A DNA stretch of 8,871 bases from Cyanobium sp. NIES-981 (GCA_945907085.1 CAMDSS010000065.1:1-8871); one strand, 5' to 3'. Numbered from the stretch's first letter, positions 1 through 6,059 are shown. Translations and numbers: made by a program. Notes: generated from the letters alone by a model not told the origin.

Positions 1-624
1 AAGAACGCTAACGGCTTCAACGTCAGCGCCCTCTACATCTCTAACGGTCTTGAATCTGGCAACAGCACCACCAATGGTGCCGCTGCAACTGACAACACGA
101 TTTCCTCTGTTGAGGGCGGTATCGGTGCTGCCTCCTCGACCACTGTCCAGGTTGGCTACGCCAAGGACAACTGGGGTATGGCCTTCGCCTACAACTATCT
201 CAGCGCAGCGACCAGTGTTGCTCTGAACGACCTCAACGCCAGCTATAACGTCAACGGCTCCAACAACCTCGGCTTTAGTGCCTACTGGCAGCCTAAGAAG
301 AACGGCATCGTTCCTTCGATCAGCGCCGGTGTTGGCACTACCTACCGTAACGGTGGTAACACGGCCACCAACGGCAGCCGTTCAAGCAGCTGGGAAGTTG
401 CTCTCCAGTGGAACGACGCCTTCATCAAGGGCAATGCCCTGGGTATGGCCTACGGTGCAACCCAAGTGGGTGGCTCTGATCCCAGCGAGAACGCCTACGA
501 ACTGTTCTACAAGTTCCAGGCAACCGACAACATCTCCGTCACCCCTGCGTTCTTCTGGATCAATGGCGGTGGCACAGCCCCCGACCAGGTCGGCGGCTTG
601 GTCAAAACCACCTTCAAGTTCTGA
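1..624 (+). CDS. Outer-membrane porin, C-terminal part (cyanobacterial iron-uptake porin / SomA-like), 5' end outside window
   Basis: The reading frame is open from the first base, so about 207 C-terminal residues are present and the true start lies upstream; the internal ATG at 178 is not a start. The protein alternates short aromatic/hydrophobic strands with Gly/Asn/Ser/Thr turns, for example TVQVGYAKDNWGMAFAYNY and YELFYKF. It ends in VKTTFKF, and a C-terminal Phe preceded by alternating hydrophobics is the usual Omp assembly signal. This fits the barrel half of the cyanobacterial porins that carry an N-terminal SLH domain and an OprB-like barrel, which pass ions and small solutes through the outer membrane. 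The SLH part would be upstream and is not seen. Codons are mostly the C-ending or GGT type of highly expressed genes, and the gene looks less GC-rich than its neighbours. Family is fairly sure; substrate is not known. Confidence 0.85.
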   Translation, partial: KNANGFNVSALYISNGLESGNSTTNGAAATDNTISSVEGGIGAASSTTVQVGYAKDNWGMAFAYNYLSAATSVALNDLNASYNVNGSNNLGFSAYWQPKKNGIVPSISAGVGTTYRNGGNTATNGSRSSSWEVALQWNDAFIKGNALGMAYGATQVGGSDPSENAYELFYKFQATDNISVTPAFFWINGGGTAPDQVGGLVKTTFKF

Positions 625-664
625 TCTTGAGCGGGCTCCTTTGGAGTTCGCCTAAGTCAAAACC

Positions 665-694
665 GGGCCTGGTTCCTCACACACTTCCAGGCCC
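665..694 (+). other. Stem-loop in porin 3' UTR
   Basis: A perfect 8-bp stem is visible: GGGCCTGG (665-672) pairs with CCAGGCCC (687-694) around a 14-nt loop. It begins 40 nt after the porin stop codon. Only a weak, interrupted T stretch follows, so by itself it is a poor intrinsic terminator. It may protect the 3' end of the abundant porin mRNA or be a first, leaky terminator. Confidence 0.55.
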
Positions 695-742
695 ATCTGT
701 TTATCAGAACAGTCCTCCCCTTCTCACCACTTTCCCTCGATC

Positions 743-768
743 AACCCCGGCGCAAGCTGGGGTTTTTT
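743..768 (+). terminator. Rho-independent terminator downstream of porin gene
   Basis: AACCCCGGC (743-751) pairs with GCTGGGGTT (756-764), including one G-T wobble, around a GCAA tetraloop of the stable GNRA class. A run of six T (763-768) follows directly. This is a textbook intrinsic terminator, 118 nt after the porin stop, and it separates the porin transcript from the J-domain gene downstream. Confidence 0.85.
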
Positions 769-792
769 ATTGGCCATCTCATCGCCGATGAT

Positions 793-798
793 GGAGGG
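793..798 (+). promoter_or_regulatory. Ribosome binding site of J-domain gene
   Basis: GGAGGG lies 6 nt before GTG at 805 and only 3 nt before TTG at 802. The spacing favours GTG 805 as the start. Confidence 0.55.
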
Positions 799-804
799 CC
801 CTTG

Positions 805-1527
805 GTGGGTGTTCCGTTGCCGCATCCCTCCCTTACGGCCGATCCCTATCGGGTGCTGGGCGTTTCGCCCCAGGCCAGTGGAGCCGAGATCAAGGCGGCC
901 TACCGCGCCCTGGTGAAACAGCACCACCCCGATGCGGGCGGTGATGCCACCACAATCCTGGCCCTCAATGCCGCCTGGGAGGTGCTGGGGGATTCCGAGC
1001 GCCGCGCCGCCTTTGATCGGCGCTCAAGCGGGGCTGGTGTTGGGGCTGGTACTCCAGGGGGGCCTGGGGGGGCGGCGCCGTCCTCCGGCATGGGCACCAA
1101 GCCGAGAAGAGCCAAGGGCCGTACGGCAGACCATGCAGCCCTGGAGCTCTGGATGGCCAGCGTCTATGCGCCGATTGATCGCGCTTTAGCTCAGGTTATT
1201 AATCCCTTTGCTGCCCAACTCAAGGCGCTGTCCGCTGATCCCTACGACGATCAATTGATGGAGCTGTTTTGCACCTATCTCGAGCAATCCCAGCAGAAAA
1301 TGCTCAAAGTAGAAGCGCTCTATCGCTCGGCAATGGCTCCTTTACTTGCCAAAGACTTTTCCTTGCAGCTGTATCACTGTTTTGCCCAGGTAAAGGATGC
1401 CCTTGTCGATCTGGAGCGCTACACCATGGGATATGTGGATTCCTATTTACGCGATGGCCGCGAGTTGATGCGGGAGGCCAAGCGTTTGCGCACGGCGCTC
1501 CACCAGGCCAAGCGGGCTTTTGGCTAA
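805..1527 (+). CDS. J-domain (DnaJ-like) co-chaperone with cyanobacterial C-terminal domain
   Basis: About 240 residues. Residues 13-71 form a J domain: DPYRVLGV opens it, the HPD motif in KQHHPDAGG is at about 41-43, and it ends with the helix LNAAWEVLGDSERRAAFD. HPD is the loop that stimulates Hsp70 (DnaK) ATPase. A Gly/Ala/Pro-rich linker follows (about 76-97), then a mainly helical domain of about 130 residues that I do not recognise. There is no zinc-finger or DnaJ C-terminal substrate domain, so this is a type III J protein whose client is unknown. GTG 805 is chosen because of the Shine-Dalgarno at 793-798; TTG 802 is the alternative. Its TAA stop is immediately followed by the convergent ndhO stop. 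The linker is encoded by long G runs (see findings). Confidence 0.85.
   Translation: MGVPLPHPSLTADPYRVLGVSPQASGAEIKAAYRALVKQHHPDAGGDATTILALNAAWEVLGDSERRAAFDRRSSGAGVGAGTPGGPGGAAPSSGMGTKPRRAKGRTADHAALELWMASVYAPIDRALAQVINPFAAQLKALSADPYDDQLMELFCTYLEQSQQKMLKVEALYRSAMAPLLAKDFSLQLYHCFAQVKDALVDLERYTMGYVDSYLRDGRELMREAKRLRTALHQAKRAFG
1030..1072 (+). repeat. Four G-runs in J-domain gene linker (possible G-quadruplex / slippage tract)
   Basis: Runs of 4, 4, 6 and 7 G occur at 1030-1033, 1042-1045, 1057-1062 and 1066-1072, with loops of 8, 11 and 3 nt. They encode the Gly-rich linker after the J domain. The pattern meets a relaxed G-quadruplex definition on the coding strand, hence in mRNA, and the 6-7 G homopolymers are slippage-prone. 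No function is proven. Confidence 0.4.
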
Positions 1528-1824
1528 TCAGCAAGCTTCCAGTTGATCCAGCCGCAGCCAGACATCGGGTACGGGCCTGCGCCAGCGCAGTTGGGCGTAG
1601 TCACCCTTGAGGGCCAGAATTTCACCAGGGCCTTCAAAGATGTATTGGGGCGCTTCGGGATCGCTTGCTCCAGCTTCCGTGCTGCCCAGGTAGGCCGCCT
1701 GGCACACCCGCACCAGGCTTCCTTTTTTGAGAGGGGCTGGCGCAGCAGGAGCGCTGGCCGCCGGGTTGGCCGCTGGAGTGGCGATCGGTGTGGCGGCAGG
1801 AGTGGTGGCGGGTGTTTCTGTCAT
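1528..1824 (-). CDS. ndhO: NAD(P)H-quinone oxidoreductase subunit O (NdhO)
   Basis: 98 residues from an ATG at 1824. Residues 32-96 carry the hallmark NdhO core: LKKGSLVRV, then ASDPEAPQYIFEGPGEIL, KGDYAQLRWRRPVPDVWLRL and DQLE. NdhO is a small peripheral subunit found in cyanobacterial and chloroplast NDH-1, the thylakoid complex for cyclic electron flow, respiration and CO2 uptake; it has no counterpart in standard bacterial complex I. The first 31 residues are an Ala/Pro/Thr low-complexity extension (MTETPATTPAATPIATPA...) of uncertain role. There is no internal ATG before the core, so the extension is probably translated. It is convergent with the J-domain gene, stops abutting. Its promoter must lie in 1825-1925, shared divergently with the epimerase gene. 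Confidence 0.93.
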   Translation of the reverse strand: MTETPATTPAATPIATPAANPAASAPAAPAPLKKGSLVRVCQAAYLGSTEAGASDPEAPQYIFEGPGEILALKGDYAQLRWRRPVPDVWLRLDQLEAC

Positions 1825-1913
1825 GGCTACGGATCAATCTTTGAAGCAGGCTAAATCGGCTTCACCCGCATCGATCCTCCCTGCCGGCGCCCTAGCCTCC
1901 CGGCACTGCGATC

Positions 1914-1919
1914 GGGGAG
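1914..1919 (+). promoter_or_regulatory. Ribosome binding site of epimerase gene
   Basis: GGGGAG ends 6 nt before the GTG at 1926, supporting that GTG as start. The 101-bp divergent gap (1825-1925) shows no promoter hexamers I could call with confidence. Confidence 0.5.
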
Positions 1920-1925
1920 CTGCCT

Positions 1926-2861
1926 GTGCGTTTGTTGTTGCTGGGCTGCTCGGGTTTTGTGGGGCGCGAGTTGGTGCCCTTTTTGCTCGAACTTGGCCAC
2001 ACCATCACCCTGGTGAGCCGCCACGGGAATCCCTTCCCAACCCTGGCCAGCGAGCGGCTGTCTTGCCTGCAGCTGGATCCAGCGGATCCAGCCTCTTGGC
2101 AGCACGATCAGCTGGAGATGGCCCTCTCCCAGGCCGATGGGGTGGTGAACCTGGCGGGCGAGCCGATCGCTGAGAAGCGCTGGAGCCCCGCCCATTGCCA
2201 GCTGCTTCTGCAGAGCCGGGTGCGCACCACCGAATTGCTGGTGGCTGCCATTGGCGCCCTCGAGAAGCGGCCCGCGGTGCTAATCAACGGCTCTGCCGTG
2301 GGGTTCTACGGCTCCAGCACCAGCGCCCGCTTCACGGAGGCCAGCCCGGCCGGATCCGATTTCCTGGCGCAGATCTGCCAGCAATGGGAAGCGGCCTCAG
2401 CCCCGGCGAGCAGCTTTTGCCGCTTGGTCACCCTGCGCATCGGCATCGTGCTTGGCCCCGATGGGGGTGCCCTGGGCAAGATGCTGCCCGTGTTCCGCAT
2501 GGGCTTTGGCGGACCGGTGGGTTCGGGGCGCCAATGGATGAGTTGGATCCAGCGCCACGATCTCTGCCGCCTGGTTGCTGCAGCCCTGGAGGATTCCGCA
2601 TACCAAGGCACCTACAACGCCGTGGGCCCCGAACCCAGCACCATGGCGGCCTTTGCTTCAGCCCTGGGCCAGGCCCTGGGCCGCCCCAGCCTGTTGCCGG
2701 TGCCGGGGCCGATCCTGCAGTTGCTCCTCGGTGATGGGGCCCAGGTGGTCTTGGAGGGCCAGCAGGTGCTCCCCGAGCGCCTGATCGCCCAGGGTTTTGC
2801 GTTCCATTACGGCCAGCTCAGCGCTGCCCTCGCTTCTGCCACCAGCTCAGCACGCCGCTGA
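1926..2861 (+). CDS. TIGR01777-family NAD(P)-dependent epimerase (YfcH/SDR39U1-like; cyanobacterial SulA/GC1 homologue)
   Basis: 311 residues, the usual family length of about 300. The Rossmann motif GCSGFVG (7-13) is at the N-terminus after strand MRLLLL. Family landmarks follow: VVNLAGEPIAEKRWS (73-87), the NGSAVGFYG active-site region (121-129), SDFLAQICQQWE (144-155), GRQWMSWIQRHD (201-212) and a C-terminal DUF1731 segment with VLPERLIAQGF (281-291). This is an atypical extended SDR with no established substrate. Cyanobacterial and plant relatives have been called SulA or GIANT CHLOROPLAST 1 and linked to cell or plastid division; they are not related to E. coli SulA. The GTG start is supported by GGGGAG at 1914-1919. 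The last 44 bp overlap the convergent membrane-protein gene. Confidence 0.9.
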   Translation: MRLLLLGCSGFVGRELVPFLLELGHTITLVSRHGNPFPTLASERLSCLQLDPADPASWQHDQLEMALSQADGVVNLAGEPIAEKRWSPAHCQLLLQSRVRTTELLVAAIGALEKRPAVLINGSAVGFYGSSTSARFTEASPAGSDFLAQICQQWEAASAPASSFCRLVTLRIGIVLGPDGGALGKMLPVFRMGFGGPVGSGRQWMSWIQRHDLCRLVAAALEDSAYQGTYNAVGPEPSTMAAFASALGQALGRPSLLPVPGPILQLLLGDGAQVVLEGQQVLPERLIAQGFAFHYGQLSAALASATSSARR

Positions 2862-3075
2862 GGATGGCAGCCCCTATCAGCAGGCCAATGGCCGGCGTAA
2901 ACACCGGTTCCCAGAGCCGTTGAAACAGCTCCAGGGGGGCCTCAATCTTTTGGCTGTGCAGGGTCACCGCCACGGCAAACCACAGGGCCCCGGCAATCAC
3001 CACAAACACATCCACCACCAACACCGTGTCGAAGGCCCCCTTGATGCGCTGCAAGGTGGTGGGTGGTTCAGCCAT
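2818..3075 (-). CDS. Small conserved two-helix membrane protein of unknown function
   Basis: 85 residues from an ATG at 3075. There are two hydrophobic segments, about 17-39 (TVLVVDVFVVIAGALWFAVAV) and 57-78 (PVFTPAIGLLIGAAILSGVLSW). They are separated by a short loop containing LWEPVF, and the protein ends in the basic tail KRGQR. The motifs FDTVLVVD and LWEPVFTPAIG resemble conserved short cyanobacterial hypothetical proteins, from memory. The start overlaps the stop of the upstream gene by 8 bp (ATGGCTGA), indicating translational coupling with the lipid-A-disaccharide-synthase-related protein. A longer in-frame ORF reaching 3165 is only antiparallel read-through of that upstream gene. The 3' end overlaps the convergent epimerase gene by 44 bp. 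Function unknown. Confidence 0.8.
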   Translation of the reverse strand: MAEPPTTLQRIKGAFDTVLVVDVFVVIAGALWFAVAVTLHSQKIEAPLELFQRLWEPVFTPAIGLLIGAAILSGVLSWWQKRGQR

Positions 3076-4333
3076 GGTTTTGGCCTGCCGATGCGGGGAT
3101 GCGCTCCATGATCGCTGTTGCGATCTGCGCGCTGCCGCCAGCAGCCCCAATGCGTTCGGCCCCAAGGGCGGCGAGTTGATGCCTCCAGCGGGGCCCCGCT
3201 TCCGGATCCGCGAGGGCGGCCAACTGCTGGGCGGCCAGCTCGGCGGTGGCCTGCAGCACCGCCGAGCTGCCGGGCTTACCCGTGGCGCAACTCACCCCTG
3301 GACCCAGCAGGCGCCGTTGGGCTTCCGCAAATTTTGCCGTGAATTGGGGCCCGCGCCCGCAGAGCTGCAGCACGGGCTTGCCGAGGCCCACGGCCTGTTC
3401 GCTGGCGGTGCCCGCACTGGCGAGGACCAGGTCTGCCCGGTTCAAAATCGCCGCAAATTGGCCCCAGCCCAGCTCCACCTGCCAGGGCCCGCGGCATAGC
3501 AGCGATCGGCTCGGGTCGAGCTGCCAGCCGAAGGGGGCGGCCATCGCTTCAACCGCTTCCGCCGTCAGGCTGGAAACCAAGGCCGCCTGGATCCGTAGGG
3601 CCTGGCCCTGCTTCTGGACCTCGTGCAGGGCGCTGGGCAGCCGGGTGACCACCTGCAGCATCAAGCCCAGGTTGTGGAGTGCTTCTGGCATGCGGCTGCC
3701 AGGCAACAGGGCCAGGCCTTGGCCCTGGGGAGTGGCTTGGGCTGGGGGTTGGGCAGATGGGTGGTCGGCGTCGATGACCCCGTCGAGGAAGGGGTTGCCC
3801 GCGAACACCACCGGCTTGCCTAGCTGGGCGCTGAGCTGGTGGGCCGTGAGGGCATCGCGGCTCCAGATCTGCGCGATCCGTCGGGAGCGCAGCAGGGCCC
3901 CGCAGGGCCAGGGCAGCCGCAGCTGGCCCTCGTAGTGGCTCGAATAGGCCACCAGGTACACAGCAGCCCCTGGCCCGCCCAGCCAGGCGCCGAGTACGGC
4001 CAGCAGGTCGCCCACGCCCACCACCCGCTCAAAGCGCTTGCGGTGGCGCGCCAGCCAGAGCAGGCGGCCGAGCAGGTAGGTCCACTGGCCCTCCCTGATT
4101 TCCCGCAGCTGGCCCGCCAGGCTGGTGTAACCCAGGCCCCCGGTGCTGCACTCCCGGGTGCGGCCCAACACGGGCACCCCCGCTTGCCGGTAGGGGCGGC
4201 CATGGCCCACCAGGGGCAGGGCTTCCACGGCGATGCCCCTGGCCATCAGTGCTTCGGCGATCTTGGCCCCACTGAGGTCTTCCCCGTGGCCGTTGCTGAG
4301 CAGCAGAACTGGCTTTTGGCGTGGTGCCTTCAA
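3068..4333 (-). CDS. Lipid-A-disaccharide synthase-related protein (TIGR03492-type glycosyltransferase-like)
   Basis: 421 residues. The N-terminal fold opens with VLLLSNGHGEDLSGAKIA (about 9-26), a signature of the cyanobacterial/Deinococcus family related to LpxB. The second half has LLPGSR (209-214), GNPFLDG (179-185) and the nucleotide-sugar-site-like SAGTASEQAVGLGKPVLQL (306-324), as in GT-B enzymes of the LpxB/MurG type. It is distinct from true LpxB, so a disaccharide lipid A product should not be assumed; the acceptor is unknown and a membrane glycolipid is plausible. The start is TTG at 4333; its TTGA overlaps the upstream TPR stop by 4 bp, and no ATG or GTG lies before the conserved N-terminal motif. 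It is the fifth gene of the minus-strand cluster and overlaps the membrane protein downstream by 8 bp. Confidence 0.85.
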   Translation of the reverse strand: MKAPRQKPVLLLSNGHGEDLSGAKIAEALMARGIAVEALPLVGHGRPYRQAGVPVLGRTRECSTGGLGYTSLAGQLREIREGQWTYLLGRLLWLARHRKRFERVVGVGDLLAVLGAWLGGPGAAVYLVAYSSHYEGQLRLPWPCGALLRSRRIAQIWSRDALTAHQLSAQLGKPVVFAGNPFLDGVIDADHPSAQPPAQATPQGQGLALLPGSRMPEALHNLGLMLQVVTRLPSALHEVQKQGQALRIQAALVSSLTAEAVEAMAAPFGWQLDPSRSLLCRGPWQVELGWGQFAAILNRADLVLASAGTASEQAVGLGKPVLQLCGRGPQFTAKFAEAQRRLLGPGVSCATGKPGSSAVLQATAELAAQQLAALADPEAGPRWRHQLAALGAERIGAAGGSAQIATAIMERIPASAGQNHG

Positions 4334-4776
4334 GCGGCGAGCCAGGCCTTCACCTTCTCCATGGCCTTCCAGCCGGGTTTGCGCTGCAGGCCATCGGCCA
4401 TGGAGCCTTCCAGTTCGGCGGCCATCTCAGGGGCCATCACCAGCACCCGTTGCACCACTTCGATGTGTTCCCGCACGCCCTTGGAACCGGTTTCGAGCAT
4501 GGCCAGGCTGAGGTTGATCCGGGCCTGGGGATCCTGGGGGTTGAGGCGCACCGCCGTTTTGGCGGCCCTCAGGCCATCGAGGGGTTGGTTGTCGAGCAGC
4601 AGCAGCCAGGCCAGGCAGGTCCAGCCCGCCGCTTGGTTGGGCTGCTGGCGGGTGATGGTGAAGAAGTCTTCGATCACCTCGCCGGCGGCAGCCCCCGCTT
4701 GGTAGCGGCCAATGGCTTGTTCAAACAGCGAACTGTCGTCGCCGGTTTCCAAATTGGGGTTGGAGGAGGCCGTCAT
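4330..4776 (-). CDS. TPR-repeat protein
   Basis: 148 residues from an ATG at 4776, with no signal peptide. Residues 49-97 form about one and a half tetratricopeptide repeats: AAGWTCLAWLLLLDNQPLDG, then LRAAKTAVRLNPQDPQARIN and LSLAMLETG. The LNPQDPQA turn is typical of TPR repeat junctions. The rest is helical, and the C-terminus KPGWKAMEKVKAWLA may cap the array. TPRs bind partner proteins; the partner here is unknown. It is coupled by a 4-bp overlap to the lipid-A-disaccharide-synthase-related gene, which makes that product or its complex a reasonable candidate (inference). A 27-bp gap separates it from hepT upstream. No clear Shine-Dalgarno is seen. Confidence 0.82.
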   Translation of the reverse strand: MTASSNPNLETGDDSSLFEQAIGRYQAGAAAGEVIEDFFTITRQQPNQAAGWTCLAWLLLLDNQPLDGLRAAKTAVRLNPQDPQARINLSLAMLETGSKGVREHIEVVQRVLVMAPEMAAELEGSMADGLQRKPGWKAMEKVKAWLAA

Positions 4777-4803
4777 GGCAGCGGCACGCGCATGGAGTGG
4801 GCT

Positions 4804-5232
4804 TCAGATTCCCATGCCGGCAGCGCGGAGCTCATTCAAAAGGTCGCCCAGGTCTGTCAGGGCCGTTTGGATGGCGGCGTGAATGCGCTCGGGATCAAGG
4901 GCGTCGTAGTCGTGCACGAGGCGGTTCCTCAGCCCGGCGGCGGGCAGGAGACGCTGGGCCAGGTCTGCCGATATCAGAGCTACTTGGCTGGTTTTGAGGA
5001 AGGTGTCGGCATAGGTTTCGGCATGGATGGCGAAACGCTGCACCAGCAGGTGATCCAGGAGATCACAGGACGCTTCCACGCAGAGATGCAGGAGCCGTTC
5101 GACCAGCAGTTGCTCCCGCCTGTCAGCCAAAAAAGCAGGGAGCGTGCACTCCTCCTCCGCCTTTAAAAGCCCCAGGAGTTCTTCGAGGTGCCGCACTTTG
5201 CGGGAGATCACCTCCTGTTTGAGAGGTGTCAT
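4804..5232 (-). CDS. hepT: HepT-like ribonuclease toxin (HEPN domain, DUF86)
   Basis: 142 residues, the usual HepT size, almost all helical. The catalytic HEPN motif RX4HXY is intact in RNRLVHDY: Arg102, His107, Tyr109. In studied HepT/MNT pairs (type VII toxin-antitoxin) the HEPN protein cleaves RNA, and its Tyr in this motif is AMPylated by the partner MNT protein, which silences it. The N-terminal helix carries VISRKVRHLEELLGLL, as in other DUF86 proteins. The ATG at 5232 overlaps the mntA stop as ATGA, so toxin translation is coupled to the antitoxin. All key residues are present, so the toxin is predicted active. Family is very likely; RNA target is unknown. Confidence 0.92.
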   Translation of the reverse strand: MTPLKQEVISRKVRHLEELLGLLKAEEECTLPAFLADRREQLLVERLLHLCVEASCDLLDHLLVQRFAIHAETYADTFLKTSQVALISADLAQRLLPAAGLRNRLVHDYDALDPERIHAAIQTALTDLGDLLNELRAAGMGI

Positions 5233-5630
5233 TGATCGGCGGTCTTACTTGGATTGAGCCTCTGGCGGCGTAGGGACCAGTCGGCCCATTGCCTGTGGGC
5301 CCTCGAGGCAAAGCTGGCAAAGCTTCCAGCTTCCCTCTCAAACAAAGGCAGCCCCTCTTGGGCCACAACCCCTTGCAGCAGGTAAGACGCCCGCTCGAGG
5401 TCGACAACGTCCACCGCATCGCTGTTGACACCTAAGGCTTGGGCTAGGGGGACATCCATGCGGCAATCCCTCAGGGGATCGTTGATACCTGGCATAAACA
5501 GCACGCCCAGATCCCAATCGCTGGAGGGGGAGGCGCATCCTTTGGCCTGGGATCCAAACAGGATCACCAGCTTCAGATCCGCTGGCATCGCAGTGAGATC
5601 AAGCTTGGGGATGGAGCTGGCCCGTGCCAT
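5229..5630 (-). CDS. mntA: MNT-domain nucleotidyltransferase antitoxin (MntA)
   Basis: About 133 residues. The minimal nucleotidyltransferase motif GSX10DXD is intact: GSQAKG...SDWD with Gly26, Ser27, Asp38 and Asp40 (numbering from ATG 5630). AVDVVDLERASYLL supplies the likely third carboxylate, about Asp74. MNT antitoxins of this class transfer AMP from ATP to the HepT active-site tyrosine. The first in-frame start is GTG at 5633, directly after the TAG of the Fe-S carrier gene (5634-5636), and ATG follows at 5630. I chose ATG, but GTG is possible. No good Shine-Dalgarno precedes it, suggesting reinitiation or read-through from the upstream gene. The antitoxin precedes the toxin, overlapping it by 4 bp. 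By eye the mntA-hepT stretch is less GC-rich than the genes downstream, which may indicate acquisition. Confidence 0.9.
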   Translation of the reverse strand: MARASSIPKLDLTAMPADLKLVILFGSQAKGCASPSSDWDLGVLFMPGINDPLRDCRMDVPLAQALGVNSDAVDVVDLERASYLLQGVVAQEGLPLFEREAGSFASFASRAHRQWADWSLRRQRLNPSKTADQ

Positions 5631-5633
5631 CAC

Positions 5634-6059
5634 CTAAACCGCAAACGAACTGCCGCAGCCGCAGGTTTGGGTGGCGTTGGGGTTGGTGAAGTTGAAGCCG
5701 CCTCCAATCAGGGCCGAGGAAAAATCGAGCTGCATCCCGTAGATGTACAGCAGGCTCTTCGGGTCGCAGATCACCTGAAAGCTGGGGGCCTCAGCAGGTT
5801 CGTAGGTGTACTGCTCGTCGTCGCTGCGGATATCGGGGCTATCCACAAAATCCATGGTGTAACTCATGCCACTGCAGCCGCCGGAGCGCACCCCAACCCG
5901 CAGGATCTTGCCTTCGCCCTGCTGCTGCATCAGCGCCCCCAGCTGCTTCATGGCGGGTTCGGTGATCAAAATACCCTTGCCGTCCTTAGCGGTGTGGGCA
6001 GTTGGTGCGGCCTGGGCAGCTGGTGCGGCCTGGAGCTCAGTGGCGGTATTCGGGGTCAT
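5634..6059 (-). CDS. Iron-sulfur cluster assembly carrier (IscA/SufA/HesB family)
   Basis: 141 residues from an ATG at 6059. Residues 28-141 are a complete A-type carrier domain: ILITEPAMKQLGALM, then LRVGVRSGGCSGMSYTMDF, LLYIYGMQLDFSSALIGGGF and C-terminal NPNATQTCGCGSSF. The three conserved cysteines are present: Cys62 in GGCSG and Cys133 and Cys135 in CGCG. These proteins receive Fe-S clusters (or iron) from SufB/NifU-type scaffolds and pass them to apoproteins such as photosystem and NDH-1 subunits. By similarity recalled from Synechocystis it is closest to the SufA-like protein. The first 27 residues are an Ala/Pro/Thr low-complexity extension containing an 18-bp tandem repeat. The frame remains open upstream to 6680, but that part is antisense to zds and not protein-like. 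It is the first gene of the minus-strand cluster. Confidence 0.93.
   Translation of the reverse strand: MTPNTATELQAAPAAQAAPTAHTAKDGKGILITEPAMKQLGALMQQQGEGKILRVGVRSGGCSGMSYTMDFVDSPDIRSDDEQYTYEPAEAPSFQVICDPKSLLYIYGMQLDFSSALIGGGFNFTNPNATQTCGCGSSFAV
5995..6033. repeat. 18-bp tandem repeat in N-terminal coding part of Fe-S carrier gene
   Basis: The 21 bases at 5995-6015 recur at 6013-6033 with one mismatch (TGGGCAGTTGG versus TGGGCAGCTGG), an 18-bp period. It keeps the reading frame and encodes the Ala/Pro-rich QAAPAAQAAPTAH segment. Confidence 0.75.

Noticed and set aside
178..180. ATG at 178 as porin start
   Set aside because: The same frame is open to base 1 with porin-like beta strands, so this Met is internal.
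1825..1925. Promoter elements or HIP1 site between ndhO and the epimerase gene
   Set aside because: A GCGATCGG string resembles HIP1 (GCGATCGC) but lacks the final base, and no convincing -35/-10 pair was found on either strand.
4773..4793. Six-codon ORF (MRVPLP) whose stop overlaps the TPR start codon
   Set aside because: Very short, no Shine-Dalgarno, and no sign of conservation visible; likely chance.
3839..5166. Two plus-strand open frames of about 280 codons (3839-4705 and 4321-5166)
   Set aside because: They run antisense to well-supported genes (LpxB-related, TPR, HepT), show no domain motifs and overlap each other.
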